A DNA stretch of 28,337 nt from Azoarcus sp. (GCA_031282905.1 JAITCV010000111.1:1-28337); one strand, 5' to 3'. Positions 1 to 7,985 are shown, numbered from the stretch's first letter. Translations and numbers: made by a program. The notes: generated by a model not told the origin, from the sequence alone.

Positions 1-110
1 TCGATGGTTTCTTTCCTGCGGATGTCGTGGATTCCACGTGTATGAAAATATGGGCCATGACTGTGAAGCCAGCGTGAAGCTTGACGGTACCATCCGCCAT
101 TTGCAAGCCG

Positions 111-150
111 TCTGGAAAAATCGCACCGCTTCGTGCCTCGCAATGACGAG
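111..150 (-). repeat. Interspersed REP-like repeat (CGTCATTGCGAG family)
   Basis: Read on the minus strand, this stretch begins CTCGTCATTGCGAGGCACG and continues into AAGCGGTGCGATTTTTCC. It resembles, from memory, an intergenic repeat with the core GTCATTGCGAG...CGAAGCAATC that is scattered through many bacterial genomes. It lies in a stretch (1-319) where I see no credible gene. Copy number in this genome cannot be judged here. Confidence 0.45.
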
Positions 151-173
151 GAGAAGCAGGCCGAAGGGCCCGC

Positions 174-202
174 AGGTTGGATCAGCATAGCGTGATCCGA
201 CA
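174..202. repeat. REP-like hairpin in the waaA upstream region
   Basis: A near-perfect inverted repeat: GTTGGATCA (176-184), loop GCATAGCG (185-192), TGATCCGAC (193-201). The single mismatch becomes a G-U pair in RNA. The arrangement GGTTGG...AGC..AGCGT...CC.AC resembles, from memory, a widespread proteobacterial intergenic repeat (GTAGGTTGGGTTAGCG..GCGTAACCCAACA). The rest of 1-319 shows nothing else I can support apart from a TATACT hexamer at 282-287 that might be a -10 element for waaA, with no good -35 at standard spacing. Confidence 0.45.
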
Positions 203-319
203 CTCGTGCCCCACGATGCGCGGCATCGCAAATCAAACAACAATGGCGCTTTGCGCCAGTGATAGACGATTGTCGGTCCTATATACTTTCTTCCCCATCG
301 CATCCGCCGCCTTTGCCCA

Positions 320-1600
320 ATGCCTCAGGGTCTGTTCCAGCATTTGCTTCTTTTATCCTACAGCGTGCTGTGGCTACTGGTGTTGCCTGTGGCTCTCTTG
401 CGCCTCATCTGGCGCGCGCGCAGACAACCGGCTTATCTGCGTCATCTCCGCGAACGTTTTGGCGGCTACCGGGTACGGGCGCCAGGAGCGGTCATCTGGG
501 TTCATGCGGTGTCGGTCGGCGAGACACGCGCCGCCGAACCATTGATTCGCGCCATGCTCGAACGCTGGCCCAATCACACCGTGGTACTCACCCACATGAC
601 GCCGACCGGGCGCACAACTTCGAAATCCCTGTTTGGCGGGGATTCGCGGGTATTGCGGGTTTACCTGCCCTACGACTTCGGCTTTTTCGTCGCGCGTTTC
701 CTGCGCCATTTCCGTCCGGCATTCGGTGTTGTCATGGAAACCGAATTGTGGCCCTCGCTGCTCGCCACCTGTCACCGTCGGCAAGTGCCGGTGTTGTTGG
801 CCAACGCCCGCCTCTCCGCGCGCTCAGCGCGGCGTTACGCCTGCTTTCCAGCACTCAGCCGTCTCACCCTTGGCGCGCTCAGTGCCATCGCCGCCCAAAC
901 TGCCGCCGATGCCAGCCGCTTCGCCAGTCTCGGCGCGCGGCGGACCAGTATTATCGGCAACATCAAATTCGACATCGAACCCCCAGCGGCAGCACTTGCG
1001 CTCGCGGAGGACTTCCGCGCCCGGATCGGCGCTCGCCCGGTCGTGCTTGCCGCCAGTACGCGCGAAGGAGAAGAAGCGGCGATCATCGACGCTTTCGCGC
1101 GCAAACCCGCAAACGTCCTGCTCATTCTGGCGCCACGCCATCCGCAACGTTTCGACCAGGTGGAAGCGCTGGCGCGCGCGCGCGGATTCACCGTCCAACG
1201 ACGTTCAGACGGCGCGCCAGTGACGGCGGACACCCAGATCTGGCTGGGAGATTCGATGGGCGAGATGTTCGCTTATTACGCCGTGGCCAAGGTCGCGCTC
1301 ATCGGTGGAAGCTGGTTTCCCTTCGGCGGACAAAATCCCATCGAAGCCTGTGTGGTCGGCACACCCGTATTGATCGGACCACATACCTTCAATTTCCAGG
1401 CGGTTGTCGAAGAAGCGGTCACCGCGGGTGCGGCACGCCGCCATGCCGATGTCGAGGCCGCGATGCTCGATGCGTTCGAACTGCTCGACATCGATGCCAA
1501 ACGTATCACCATGGCGGAAGCCGGGCGCGCTTTCGCCGCCCATAATCGTGGCGCGACCACGCGCACGCTCGATCTGCTTGCCGAGATCGTGGAAAGATGA
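320..1600 (+). CDS. waaA: 3-deoxy-D-manno-octulosonic acid (Kdo) transferase
   Basis: Transfers Kdo from CMP-Kdo to the lipid A precursor at the inner face of the cytoplasmic membrane, the first step of LPS core assembly. The 426-aa protein has the family's usual length. Residues 8-30 form the N-terminal membrane anchor. The GT30 motif VSVGE carries the expected catalytic Glu (E68), METELWPSLL follows around residue 140, and the CMP-Kdo-binding C-terminal half has GGSWFPFGGQNPIEA, matching the GG(S/H)NP.E signature of the family. ATG at 320 places the anchor exactly at the N-terminus; no strong ribosome binding site is visible. No other LPS gene lies beside it; the next gene is 215 bp downstream. 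Confidence 0.93.
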   Translation: MPQGLFQHLLLLSYSVLWLLVLPVALLRLIWRARRQPAYLRHLRERFGGYRVRAPGAVIWVHAVSVGETRAAEPLIRAMLERWPNHTVVLTHMTPTGRTTSKSLFGGDSRVLRVYLPYDFGFFVARFLRHFRPAFGVVMETELWPSLLATCHRRQVPVLLANARLSARSARRYACFPALSRLTLGALSAIAAQTAADASRFASLGARRTSIIGNIKFDIEPPAAALALAEDFRARIGARPVVLAASTREGEEAAIIDAFARKPANVLLILAPRHPQRFDQVEALARARGFTVQRRSDGAPVTADTQIWLGDSMGEMFAYYAVAKVALIGGSWFPFGGQNPIEACVVGTPVLIGPHTFNFQAVVEEAVTAGAARRHADVEAAMLDAFELLDIDAKRITMAEAGRAFAAHNRGATTRTLDLLAEIVER

Positions 1601-1815
1601 GTGTTTTCCTCGAATCGAAACCAGCCCGCCTTCCATGAGAAAAATCACGCCGTTTCGCATGATCCGGATGATATGGCGGCGCGCTGGTCCGGAATATGCA
1701 TGCATGTGTGGTGGGCATCACGGCCTGCCGCTCTTGCCGGTCAAGCGGCATCGACAAACGGCCGTTATCGAACACATGCGGCAGCAAAAACGCGCACGAA
1801 CGCAGGAGGGCCATC

Positions 1816-2085
1816 ATGAACACGCAACATCTCGTTATCGTACAAGGCGATCGCAACGACGGTGTCCTGTCTCGTGACATGTCCTGCGCCGGACATGCTG
1901 TCGCCGATGCCATCCACGCCGGTTTTCGCGTTGGCCAGACCGTACGCATTGGTCGGGTGGCAGGCTGTGTCGTCGGCTACAACATCGGTCATTTCGGCCA
2001 GTTCAGCGGTGAAGATTACCCCTTGCTGGTGCGTACGCCCTACGGTGTTGCCAAGTGCAGCCTGCTGGAAGTCGCCGCCGCCTGA
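1816..2085 (+). CDS. Unrecognised 89-aa protein
   Basis: I do not recognise this small protein. The reading frame is open upstream to 1696, but ATG at 1816 is preceded by AGGAGG at 1804-1809, six bases away, which fixes the start. The product is a compact alpha/beta-looking chain without signal peptide or membrane segment. It is glycine- and valine-rich, with two cysteines in DMSCAGH and AGCVVGYN and a third in AKCSLLE. The part from FRVGQTVRIGRVAG to TPYGVAKCSLLEV reads like a small beta-barrel. It lies between waaA and the convergent ppa and could be a monocistron. No function is proposed. The region between waaA and this gene (1601-1815) shows no other gene. Confidence 0.65.
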   Translation: MNTQHLVIVQGDRNDGVLSRDMSCAGHAVADAIHAGFRVGQTVRIGRVAGCVVGYNIGHFGQFSGEDYPLLVRTPYGVAKCSLLEVAAA

Positions 2086-2128
2086 ACGCTCATCCGTGAC
2101 TTTGTCGACCGTACTGCTCGTCCTTGTC

Positions 2129-2156
2129 ACAAATGACCTGAAATGGAATCATTTGT
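2129..2156. terminator. Possible hairpin between convergent genes
   Basis: Perfect 8-bp inverted repeat ACAAATGA (2129-2136) / TCATTTGT (2149-2156) separated by 12 bases. The right arm overlaps the TGA stop of the minus-strand ppa gene. The position between two convergent genes fits a bidirectional terminator, but there is no T-run on either side. Confidence 0.35.
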
Positions 2157-2676
2157 CAGCGTTTGCCAGACCGTCGGTGATTTCCTTCTTCGCGTCCCCG
2201 ACCGATCCCCAGCCGAGGATTTTCACCCACTTGCCCGGTTCGAGATCCTTGTAATGCTCGAAAAAATGCATGGTCTGCTTCATCAGCAGTTCGGGCAGAT
2301 CCTCGATACTCTTGACATGATCATAGAGCGGGGAGAGTTTCGAGATTGGCACGGCGATAACTTTGGCATCACTGCCGCCATCATCTTCCATCTTCAGCAC
2401 GCCCACCGGACGGCAGCGGATGACCACGCCAGGGAAAAGCGGGAAAGGCGTGACCACCAGCACATCGACCGGGTCGCCATCGCCCGCCACGGTGTGCGGC
2501 ACATAGCCATAGTTGAGCGGGTAACGCATCGAGGTGCCCAGGAAACGGTCGACGAAAATCGCCCCGCTGCCCTTATCCACTTCAAATTTAATCGGATCGG
2601 CCTGCGCCGGAATTTCGATGATGACGTTGATGTCGTTTGGCACATCCTTGCCTGCCGTGACGAGTTCCAGACCCAT
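2149..2676 (-). CDS. ppa: Inorganic pyrophosphatase (family I)
   Basis: Soluble Mg-dependent enzyme that hydrolyses pyrophosphate to phosphate and so drives nucleic acid, protein and cofactor synthesis forward. The 175-aa length matches the usual bacterial family I enzyme (about 175 aa). It shows the metal-binding signature DGDPVDVLV, the preceding RYPLNYGYVPHT, and KFEVDKGSGAIFVDR near the N-terminus. ATG at 2676 has a good ribosome binding site (AAGGAG on the minus strand, about 2682-2687). It is the second of two co-directional genes, 53 bp after the rdgC stop. Confidence 0.95.
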   Translation of the reverse strand: MGLELVTAGKDVPNDINVIIEIPAQADPIKFEVDKGSGAIFVDRFLGTSMRYPLNYGYVPHTVAGDGDPVDVLVVTPFPLFPGVVIRCRPVGVLKMEDDGGSDAKVIAVPISKLSPLYDHVKSIEDLPELLMKQTMHFFEHYKDLEPGKWVKILGWGSVGDAKKEITDGLANADK

Positions 2677-2729
2677 GATTGGCTCCTTCCTGTGAGAAAA
2701 GTGGCGAAATTATAAGAGCGGAAAGGCGC

Positions 2730-3656
2730 TCATGCCTGCTTTGCCGCTTGCTCCAATTCGCCGCCAAGCACGTCGACCAAGACCGGGAACAGACGAACCA
2801 ACTCGCCGGTCATCAGGGCAAATTCAGCATCGAACAACTCGGCGGCATCGTCGATGCCACCTTCGATCTGGTCACGCACCACATCGAGGAAATCCAGCCG
2901 CTTGATTTCCAGCTTGTCGGTCAACACGAAACTCACCCGGTCATCGAAAGTCAAGGCCAGCCGGGTCGGCAATTTACCGGCTTCGAGATGACCGCGAACT
3001 TCTTCGGTGAGCTTTTCGCCTTCGAGCGGATGGTGGACATAACGCACAGTGGCATGGTCTTCGCTGATCGAACGTAGTTCACAATCCTGATCAAGCGTAA
3101 ACCCCGCGGGCGCTTCCCCCGCCGCCAGCCAGCCGGACATGACCGAAGCGGGCGATTTTTGTGTCCGGAGCAGGGCGAGCGGAAAATGGTCCAGCGTCTT
3201 GCGCAGATGTTCGAGCAGATCTTCGGCACGCGCTTGGCTCGATGCATCGATCGCCAGCCAACCTCTTGCTGGATCGATCCAAGCCCAGGTGCGACGGCGA
3301 CGGGTGAAAGCGCGCGGCAACAATTCCTGGGTGATCTGTTCACGCAATTCCTTCATCTGCTTGCGCCCCAGCTTGTAACCCTGCTGTTCGGCAAGTGCTT
3401 CCGCACGCTCGTCGGCTTCTTGCCTGACCACGGCCACCGGCAGCAGACGCGATTCGATGCCGAGCGCGATCAGCCATTGTCCGCCAACCGCATGCGCGAG
3501 GATGCCGTCATCGAGCGGCGATACCCAGCCACGAGATTCCATGCTCTGGCTGCCACAAGGCTGGAACAACTGTTCCGCCAGTTGCGCTTCCAGGACATCC
3601 AGTGAAATTTCCCATGGCGCGGGAAGACGGTAGAGTTGCAGGTTCTTGAACCACAT
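2730..3656 (-). CDS. rdgC: Recombination-associated protein RdgC
   Basis: RdgC is a nucleoid-associated, ring-forming DNA-binding protein that limits RecA activity. The predicted 308-aa product is close to the 303 aa of the Escherichia coli protein, and its start MWFKNLQLYRL is typical. The open frame extends to 3680, but ATG at 3656 has GGAGGA on the minus strand at about 3664-3670, so the longer form is unlikely. Recognisable features are the acidic N-terminal half and the repeated FVLTDKLEIKRLDFLDVV-type block near the C-terminus. It is probably cotranscribed with ppa, 53 bp downstream. Confidence 0.92.
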   Translation of the reverse strand: MWFKNLQLYRLPAPWEISLDVLEAQLAEQLFQPCGSQSMESRGWVSPLDDGILAHAVGGQWLIALGIESRLLPVAVVRQEADERAEALAEQQGYKLGRKQMKELREQITQELLPRAFTRRRRTWAWIDPARGWLAIDASSQARAEDLLEHLRKTLDHFPLALLRTQKSPASVMSGWLAAGEAPAGFTLDQDCELRSISEDHATVRYVHHPLEGEKLTEEVRGHLEAGKLPTRLALTFDDRVSFVLTDKLEIKRLDFLDVVRDQIEGGIDDAAELFDAEFALMTGELVRLFPVLVDVLGGELEQAAKQA

Positions 3657-3821
3657 GAAACAAATCCTCCGAGCATCCATCCACGAAGCGGCAACGGCTC
3701 ACGAATCGAGACAAGATCGGCAACAGGCCGGTTGATGAAGGGGCTGATTCTACCGTGTTCGCCACCCGCGACGTGACCGTGACGCGAAACAGCAGCGGGC
3801 TGATGCGAAACTCGATTCACC

Positions 3822-3847
3822 ATGAACATAGAACATGAACATAGAAC
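3822..3847 (+). repeat. 13-bp tandem duplication across the rsuA start codon
   Basis: The 13-mer ATGAACATAGAAC occurs twice in direct succession (3822-3834 and 3835-3847). Each copy begins with an ATG, but the two are in different frames because 13 is not a multiple of three. Only the second ATG (3835) opens rsuA. No Shine-Dalgarno sequence is visible upstream of either copy. Confidence 0.9.
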
Positions 3848-4560
3848 GAATCCTTCACTCCCAGGGCTTTGGCAGCCGCAAGGAATGCCGGGCGCTGATC
3901 CTGGGCGGACAGGTCAGCGTGGCGGGCGTGGTCCATGATGATCCGACGACTGAGTTCAACGAGTTTGGCGACGGCAAGACTGGAATCGAATTCAGTGTTG
4001 GCGGGGAACACTGGCGCTTCCGCGCCCAAGTCTATTTGATGCTGCACAAACCCGCCGGTTATGAATGTTCGAACAAACCCACTTTTCATCCGTCGATATT
4101 CCGACTGCTTCCACATTGTTTCCAGATTCGTGGCGTGCAATGCCTGGGACGCTTGGATCAGGACACGACGGGATTGTTATTGCTTTCCGACGATGGTCAA
4201 TTCATTCACCAATGGAGCTCGGGAAAGAAGAATATTCCAAAGGCTTATGAAGTCAGGCTCAAGCATGCATTCGATGCCGCGATGATCGATGCCTTGCTCG
4301 CCGGAGTACGACTTCATGATGAAGCGACGCCTGTTGCCGCTGCCGATTGCGTGGCGATCGATGATCGTCATTTGCTGCTCACTCTTCGCGAAGGAAAATA
4401 TCATCAGGTGAAACGCATGATCGCTGCCGCAGGCAACCGTGTGGAAGCCCTGCATCGTAGCAGGATAGGTGGTCTGGCGCTAGATCCGGAATTGCAGTCG
4501 GGGCAATGGCGCTGGCTGGAAGCGGAAGATTTTGCCTGCTTGGCGAAGTTCATTCAATAA
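3835..4560 (+). CDS. rsuA: 16S rRNA pseudouridine(516) synthase
   Basis: Isomerises one uridine (516 in E. coli numbering) of 16S rRNA to pseudouridine. The 241-aa protein has an N-terminal S4 RNA-binding domain (about residues 1-50, ILHSQGFGSRKECRALI) followed by the RsuA/RluB-type catalytic domain. The motif GRLDQDTTGLLLLSDDG holds the expected catalytic Asp108. The late motif EGKYHQVKRMIAAAGNRVEALHRSRIG is typical of the RsuA branch and separates it from RluA. The start is the second copy of a 13-bp duplication. Compared with its neighbours, the gene is less GC-rich. Confidence 0.9.
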   Translation: MNIERILHSQGFGSRKECRALILGGQVSVAGVVHDDPTTEFNEFGDGKTGIEFSVGGEHWRFRAQVYLMLHKPAGYECSNKPTFHPSIFRLLPHCFQIRGVQCLGRLDQDTTGLLLLSDDGQFIHQWSSGKKNIPKAYEVRLKHAFDAAMIDALLAGVRLHDEATPVAAADCVAIDDRHLLLTLREGKYHQVKRMIAAAGNRVEALHRSRIGGLALDPELQSGQWRWLEAEDFACLAKFIQ

Positions 4561-4578
4561 GTTTCTTATAAAAGAAAC
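4561..4578. terminator. Short hairpin directly after rsuA
   Basis: Perfect 7-bp inverted repeat GTTTCTT / AAGAAAC with a 4-base loop, starting at the base after the rsuA stop codon. It is AT-rich and lacks a clear T-tract, so its use as a terminator is only possible. Confidence 0.3.
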
Positions 4579-4604
4579 AAAATGATGATAGTCAGCAAAA
4601 AAAC

Positions 4605-4836
4605 TGTGGATAAGTCCCGCCGTGCATCTCATCGCGGCAACTTTTTTCGTGGATAAGGAGGTGAGTAAGTACTGTCGTTGCCTGTGTGCGAAATGTTCAT
4701 CGTTTTTGAGGTTTTCCGACGAAGCTTGTTTGTTCACAATGTGTGTTCAATTTATCCACTGAGTTGTTCATCTCGTGACCACCACGTTTTCTCGACCCCA
4801 GCCTGGCTGGGAAATTTTTTGCCGGGTTGTGGATAA
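4605..4836. promoter_or_regulatory. Cluster of four DnaA-box-like 9-mers
   Basis: Two perfect DnaA boxes (TTATCCACA, seen as TGTGGATAA) lie at 4605-4613 and 4828-4836. Single-mismatch versions lie at 4648-4656 (CGTGGATAA) and 4752-4760 (TTATCCACT). Three are in the AT-rich rsuA-earP gap; the fourth lies in earP, where it encodes part of the conserved VVDNYGD motif and may therefore be accidental. Neither dnaA, rpmH nor gidA is in the window, so a classical oriC is not indicated. Titration or DnaA-dependent control of earP are alternatives. The gap also contains AAGGAGGTGA at 4655-4664 without a convincing gene behind it. Confidence 0.5.
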
Positions 4837-5932
4837 CTATGGGGATATCGGGGTATGCCTGCGCTTGGCGCGCGCCTTGGCGGAACAGGGTGGGCTTGGG
4901 GTGAGGCTATGGGTGGATGATTGGGATGCGCTCGCGCGTCTTTGTCCGCAAGCGCTTCATGATGGCGTAAATATTGGCGGGGTCGAGTTCCGGCGGTGGC
5001 GGAAAGTTTTCCGGGTGATGCCGCCGGGCGAGGTCGTGATTGAAGCTTTTGGTTGTGAGTTGCCTGAAGAACATGTCCAGGCGATGGCGGCGCGCAGACC
5101 GCCGTCGCTGTGGATCAATCTTGAGTACCTTTCCGCCGAGGATTGGGTGAAGACCTGCCATGGGCTGGCTTCGCCGCCGCCGGGTTTGCCGTCTGGCTCG
5201 AAGTTGAGGAAATATTTCTTTTTCCCTGGTTTCAGTGCGGATAGCGGAGGATTGATTCGTGAAGCTGGCTTGTTTGCCCGTCGTGATGCGCTGCGTGCGG
5301 GGTCGCGCGCGGATTGGTTGCGCGCGCGCGGGTTCGAGCCATGGCGGGAAGATGCCTTGTGGGTGTCGCTTTTTGCTTATGGGCAGCCGACGATCGGTAA
5401 TTTGTTGCGTCTCTGGTGGCAGGGGGAAGAGCCGGTGTTGCTGCTGGTGCCCGAGGGGCGGGTGGTGGCGGACGTGGCGGCGGCGCTGGAGGTGAGGCTG
5501 GAAGTTGGCGCGCAAATTCAACGGGGCGCGCTTCGGCTGGTGGTTTTGCCGTTCTCGGATCAGGATGGCTATGATGAATTACTATGGGCGTGCGATCTCG
5601 ATCTGGTGCGGGGGGAGGATTCCTTCGTTCGCGCGCAATGGGCGGCGCGGCCTTTCGTGTGGCAGATCTATCCTCAGGAAGCGGGCGCGCATTTCGTCAA
5701 GCTCGATGCTTTTCTTACTTTGTACTGCGCGGATCTGGATGCGGAGACAGCAGCGGCCTTGACGGCGTTCTGCATGGCCTGGAATGGCCGGGGCGATCTG
5801 GCCGCGTCATGGCAGGGCTTCAGGAAGGCTTTGCCCGCGCTCGATATTCATGCGCGTCGATGGTGTGGAAAATTGGGCGAACAAGATGATCTGGTGTGCA
5901 GATTAGGTGAATTCAGTGCCCGCGCCAGATAA
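4775..5932 (+). CDS. earP: EF-P arginine rhamnosyltransferase EarP
   Basis: Transfers rhamnose from dTDP-rhamnose onto a conserved arginine (Arg32) of elongation factor P, which allows EF-P to rescue ribosomes stalled on polyproline. The 385-aa product fits the family (about 375-390 aa). The N-terminal motif VVDNYGDIG holds the Asp pair D20 and D24, equivalent to the essential pair known in EarP, and the C-terminal donor-binding motif RGEDSFVRAQWA spans about 279-290. The start is GTG at 4775. In Neisseria and Pseudomonas earP lies beside efp; here no efp follows, and the next gene is a flavocytochrome. Confidence 0.9.
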   Translation: MTTTFSRPQPGWEIFCRVVDNYGDIGVCLRLARALAEQGGLGVRLWVDDWDALARLCPQALHDGVNIGGVEFRRWRKVFRVMPPGEVVIEAFGCELPEEHVQAMAARRPPSLWINLEYLSAEDWVKTCHGLASPPPGLPSGSKLRKYFFFPGFSADSGGLIREAGLFARRDALRAGSRADWLRARGFEPWREDALWVSLFAYGQPTIGNLLRLWWQGEEPVLLLVPEGRVVADVAAALEVRLEVGAQIQRGALRLVVLPFSDQDGYDELLWACDLDLVRGEDSFVRAQWAARPFVWQIYPQEAGAHFVKLDAFLTLYCADLDAETAAALTAFCMAWNGRGDLAASWQGFRKALPALDIHARRWCGKLGEQDDLVCRLGEFSARAR

Positions 5933-6014
5933 TATGCTTACATAGCCATACAAATCTGCGTCCGGAGTATTGATTACACTGGCCGTCTGTTTTCCCTGAT
6001 CGTTGAGGATTTTC

Positions 6015-7373
6015 ATGAAGAACATCAAGCTGGTTTATGCCGTATTGTTGCTGAGCCTGACCGCTCTGTGGGCGATTGCCGAGATGCCCTGGGCGCAAAG
6101 CTACGATTTTCGTGGTTTGCGTGCGGCGCTGATTAATTACACTGGTATTATCGCGATCGGGGCGATGAGTGTGGGGATGATTTTGGCGTTACGTCCGGTG
6201 TCGGTGGAGCCTTTGCTGGGCGGGCTGGATAAAAGCTACCGTCTGCACAAGTGGTTGGGCATTACCGCGCTGGTGGTCGGCATCGTGCACTGGTTATGGG
6301 CCGATGTGCCGAAATGGGCGGCTGATCTGGGATGGAGGATAGGCGGGCCGCGTCCCGTCCGTGGAGCGCCGCCGCCGCTGGATAACCCTTTTCTGCAATT
6401 CTTTCGTGAGCAGCGCGAGTTTGCCGAGCATATAGGGGAATGGGCGTTCTATGTCGCGGTTGTGTTGATTGCGTTGGCGCTGGTCAAGCGCTTTCCATAT
6501 CGTCATTTTTTCAATACCCATCGCCTGATTGCCATTGCCTATCTGGTGTTGGTATTTCATGCGGTGGTACTGATCAAGGCACCGTACTGGAATACTCCAG
6601 TGGCGTGGTTCATGTCGTTGTTGGCCTTGGGGGGCGTGGTGGGAGCGGTCATGAGCCTTGCCCGGCGGATTGGTCATCAACGCCGCGCATTGGGCAAGGT
6701 CGAGGCGATCGAACGAATCAGGGATAACAATGTGTTGAAAGTGGATATTCGCCTCGACCATGATCGTTGGGAAGGACATGAGGCCGGACAATTCGCATTT
6801 GTCGATTTCAACGACGGAGAAGGTCCACATCCATATACGATTTCGTCGGGCTGGAAAAACGATGGCCTATTACATTTTCACATCAAGGAATTGGGGGACT
6901 ACACTTCGCGACTGGAGCAAAAGCTCAAACTTGGCATGCCAGCGACGGTGGAAGGCCCTTATGGTTGCTTCAATTTCGAAAGCGCCAAACCACATCAGAT
7001 CTGGATTGGGGGTGGTATCGGGATCACGCCTTTCATTGCGCGCATGGAAGAGCTTGCCCATCGTGGTGGCACGCAGGCAACCTCGAGGCATCAGACGGTG
7101 GAATTGTTCTACAGTACGCGGACGCCGGACGAAGTCTTCATTGACCGCTTGCGCGATCTCGCGCAAGCGGCCCAGGTCAATCTGCATGTGATCGTCAGTG
7201 GTCGCGATGGCAAGCTGGATGCCGGGCGCCTTGTGCGTGAAGTGGTGACGTGGAAGGAATCTTCGTTATGGTTCTGCGGTCCGGCGGGTTTCGGTCATGC
7301 GCTGAAAAATGGTCTGGGCGCGCATGGTTTCGACGGCGGGGATTTTCATCAGGAATTATTCGATATGCGCTAG
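6015..7373 (+). CDS. Ferric-reductase-like transmembrane flavocytochrome
   Basis: A membrane oxidoreductase predicted to pass electrons from NAD(P)H via FAD to membrane haem and an unknown acceptor. In the 452-aa protein, residues 1-220 form a ferric-reductase-like membrane domain of about six segments, with histidines suited to haem ligation at H78, H92, H169 and H182. The C-terminal half is a ferredoxin-NADP reductase module: FAD motif HPYTISS (272-278), EGPYG (313-317), nucleotide-binding GGGIGITPF (332-340) and a terminal WFCGPAGF. ATG 6015 is preferred over the in-frame TTG at 6003 because TGAGGA lies 5-10 bases upstream. It resembles COG4097 predicted ferric reductases; the true substrate is unknown. 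Confidence 0.8.
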   Translation: MKNIKLVYAVLLLSLTALWAIAEMPWAQSYDFRGLRAALINYTGIIAIGAMSVGMILALRPVSVEPLLGGLDKSYRLHKWLGITALVVGIVHWLWADVPKWAADLGWRIGGPRPVRGAPPPLDNPFLQFFREQREFAEHIGEWAFYVAVVLIALALVKRFPYRHFFNTHRLIAIAYLVLVFHAVVLIKAPYWNTPVAWFMSLLALGGVVGAVMSLARRIGHQRRALGKVEAIERIRDNNVLKVDIRLDHDRWEGHEAGQFAFVDFNDGEGPHPYTISSGWKNDGLLHFHIKELGDYTSRLEQKLKLGMPATVEGPYGCFNFESAKPHQIWIGGGIGITPFIARMEELAHRGGTQATSRHQTVELFYSTRTPDEVFIDRLRDLAQAAQVNLHVIVSGRDGKLDAGRLVREVVTWKESSLWFCGPAGFGHALKNGLGAHGFDGGDFHQELFDMR

Positions 7374-7538
7374 AAATTTCAGCGCGAGGTGATCGCTTGC
7401 CTGCGGAAACGTTTTGTGATGCGGTTCGAAAGTCTGGCTGAAACTTCTTTTGGGGCTATGCGTGTAGTTCCACATTACAAGAAGGTTTTATTGTGTTAGG
7501 GTAGGAAGTCCAGCAAGGAAATACGCCACATCGAGATC

Positions 7539-7952
7539 GTGACCTGTCCACTCTGTTTACCTCCCCAGGAAAGCGATATTTTATGGCAAGATAGACGTTG
7601 CCATGTTATCCGTGTATCCGAACCGGATTATCCGGGTTATTGCCGGGTGGTCTGGCGCGCGCATGTAGCCGAAATGAGCGACCTGTTGGTGGAAGAGCAA
7701 CATTACCTGATGGGGGTGGTGTTTGCCGTCGAGCGTAGCCTGCGCATATTGATGAATCCTGACAAAATCAATCTTGCCAGCCTGGGAAACCAGGTTCCCC
7801 ATTTGCACTGGCACGTCATTGCCCGGTTTACCGATGACCGCCATTTTCCAGCATCCATCTGGAGTCCGGCGCAAGGCATTGGCCATGCCCGTGCCGCTCC
7901 TGCCAACGCCCAGCTTGCCGCGCATATCGCGCATGAGTTGGACTCTCGATAA
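7539..7952 (+). CDS. HIT family nucleotide hydrolase
   Basis: A small cytosolic histidine-triad protein, probably hydrolysing a nucleoside phosphoramidate or dinucleoside polyphosphate. The 137-aa sequence has the triad HLHWH (H88, H90, H92) in VPHLHWHVIARF. The N-terminal CPLC pair (C3, C6) is typical of HIT proteins that also bind zinc. The start is GTG at 7539 with a poor ribosome binding site. It is the first gene of a tightly spaced co-directional set (HIT, PilZ-like, ubiE, ubiJ) with gaps of 33, 10 and 6 bp. From memory, a HIT gene upstream of ubiE is common in betaproteobacteria. Confidence 0.85.
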   Translation: MTCPLCLPPQESDILWQDRRCHVIRVSEPDYPGYCRVVWRAHVAEMSDLLVEEQHYLMGVVFAVERSLRILMNPDKINLASLGNQVPHLHWHVIARFTDDRHFPASIWSPAQGIGHARAAPANAQLAAHIAHELDSR

Positions 7953-7985
7953 AAACCAGGGAACACCCGGGGATGGAGTTGCCAT

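Noticed and set aside
30..45. CCACGTG at 34-40 as a third parS site
   Set aside because: Only about 11 of 16 positions agree with parS; the outer arms do not match.
259..1545. 428-aa frame overlapping waaA
   Set aside because: Arginine-rich out-of-frame translation of waaA; the waaA frame has clear GT30 motifs.
2573..2581. TTATCCACT inside ppa as a DnaA box
   Set aside because: Isolated, with one mismatch, and explained by coding (Val-Asp-Lys).
4661..4762. Cysteine-rich 33-aa frame starting GTG next to AAGGAGG in the rsuA-earP gap
   Set aside because: The ribosome binding sequence abuts the start codon with no spacer, the peptide has no family resemblance, and the stretch is better explained as a DnaA-box region.
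4561..4836. A classical oriC
   Set aside because: dnaA, dnaN, rpmH, gidA and parAB are not present in the window, so only a DnaA-box cluster is claimed.
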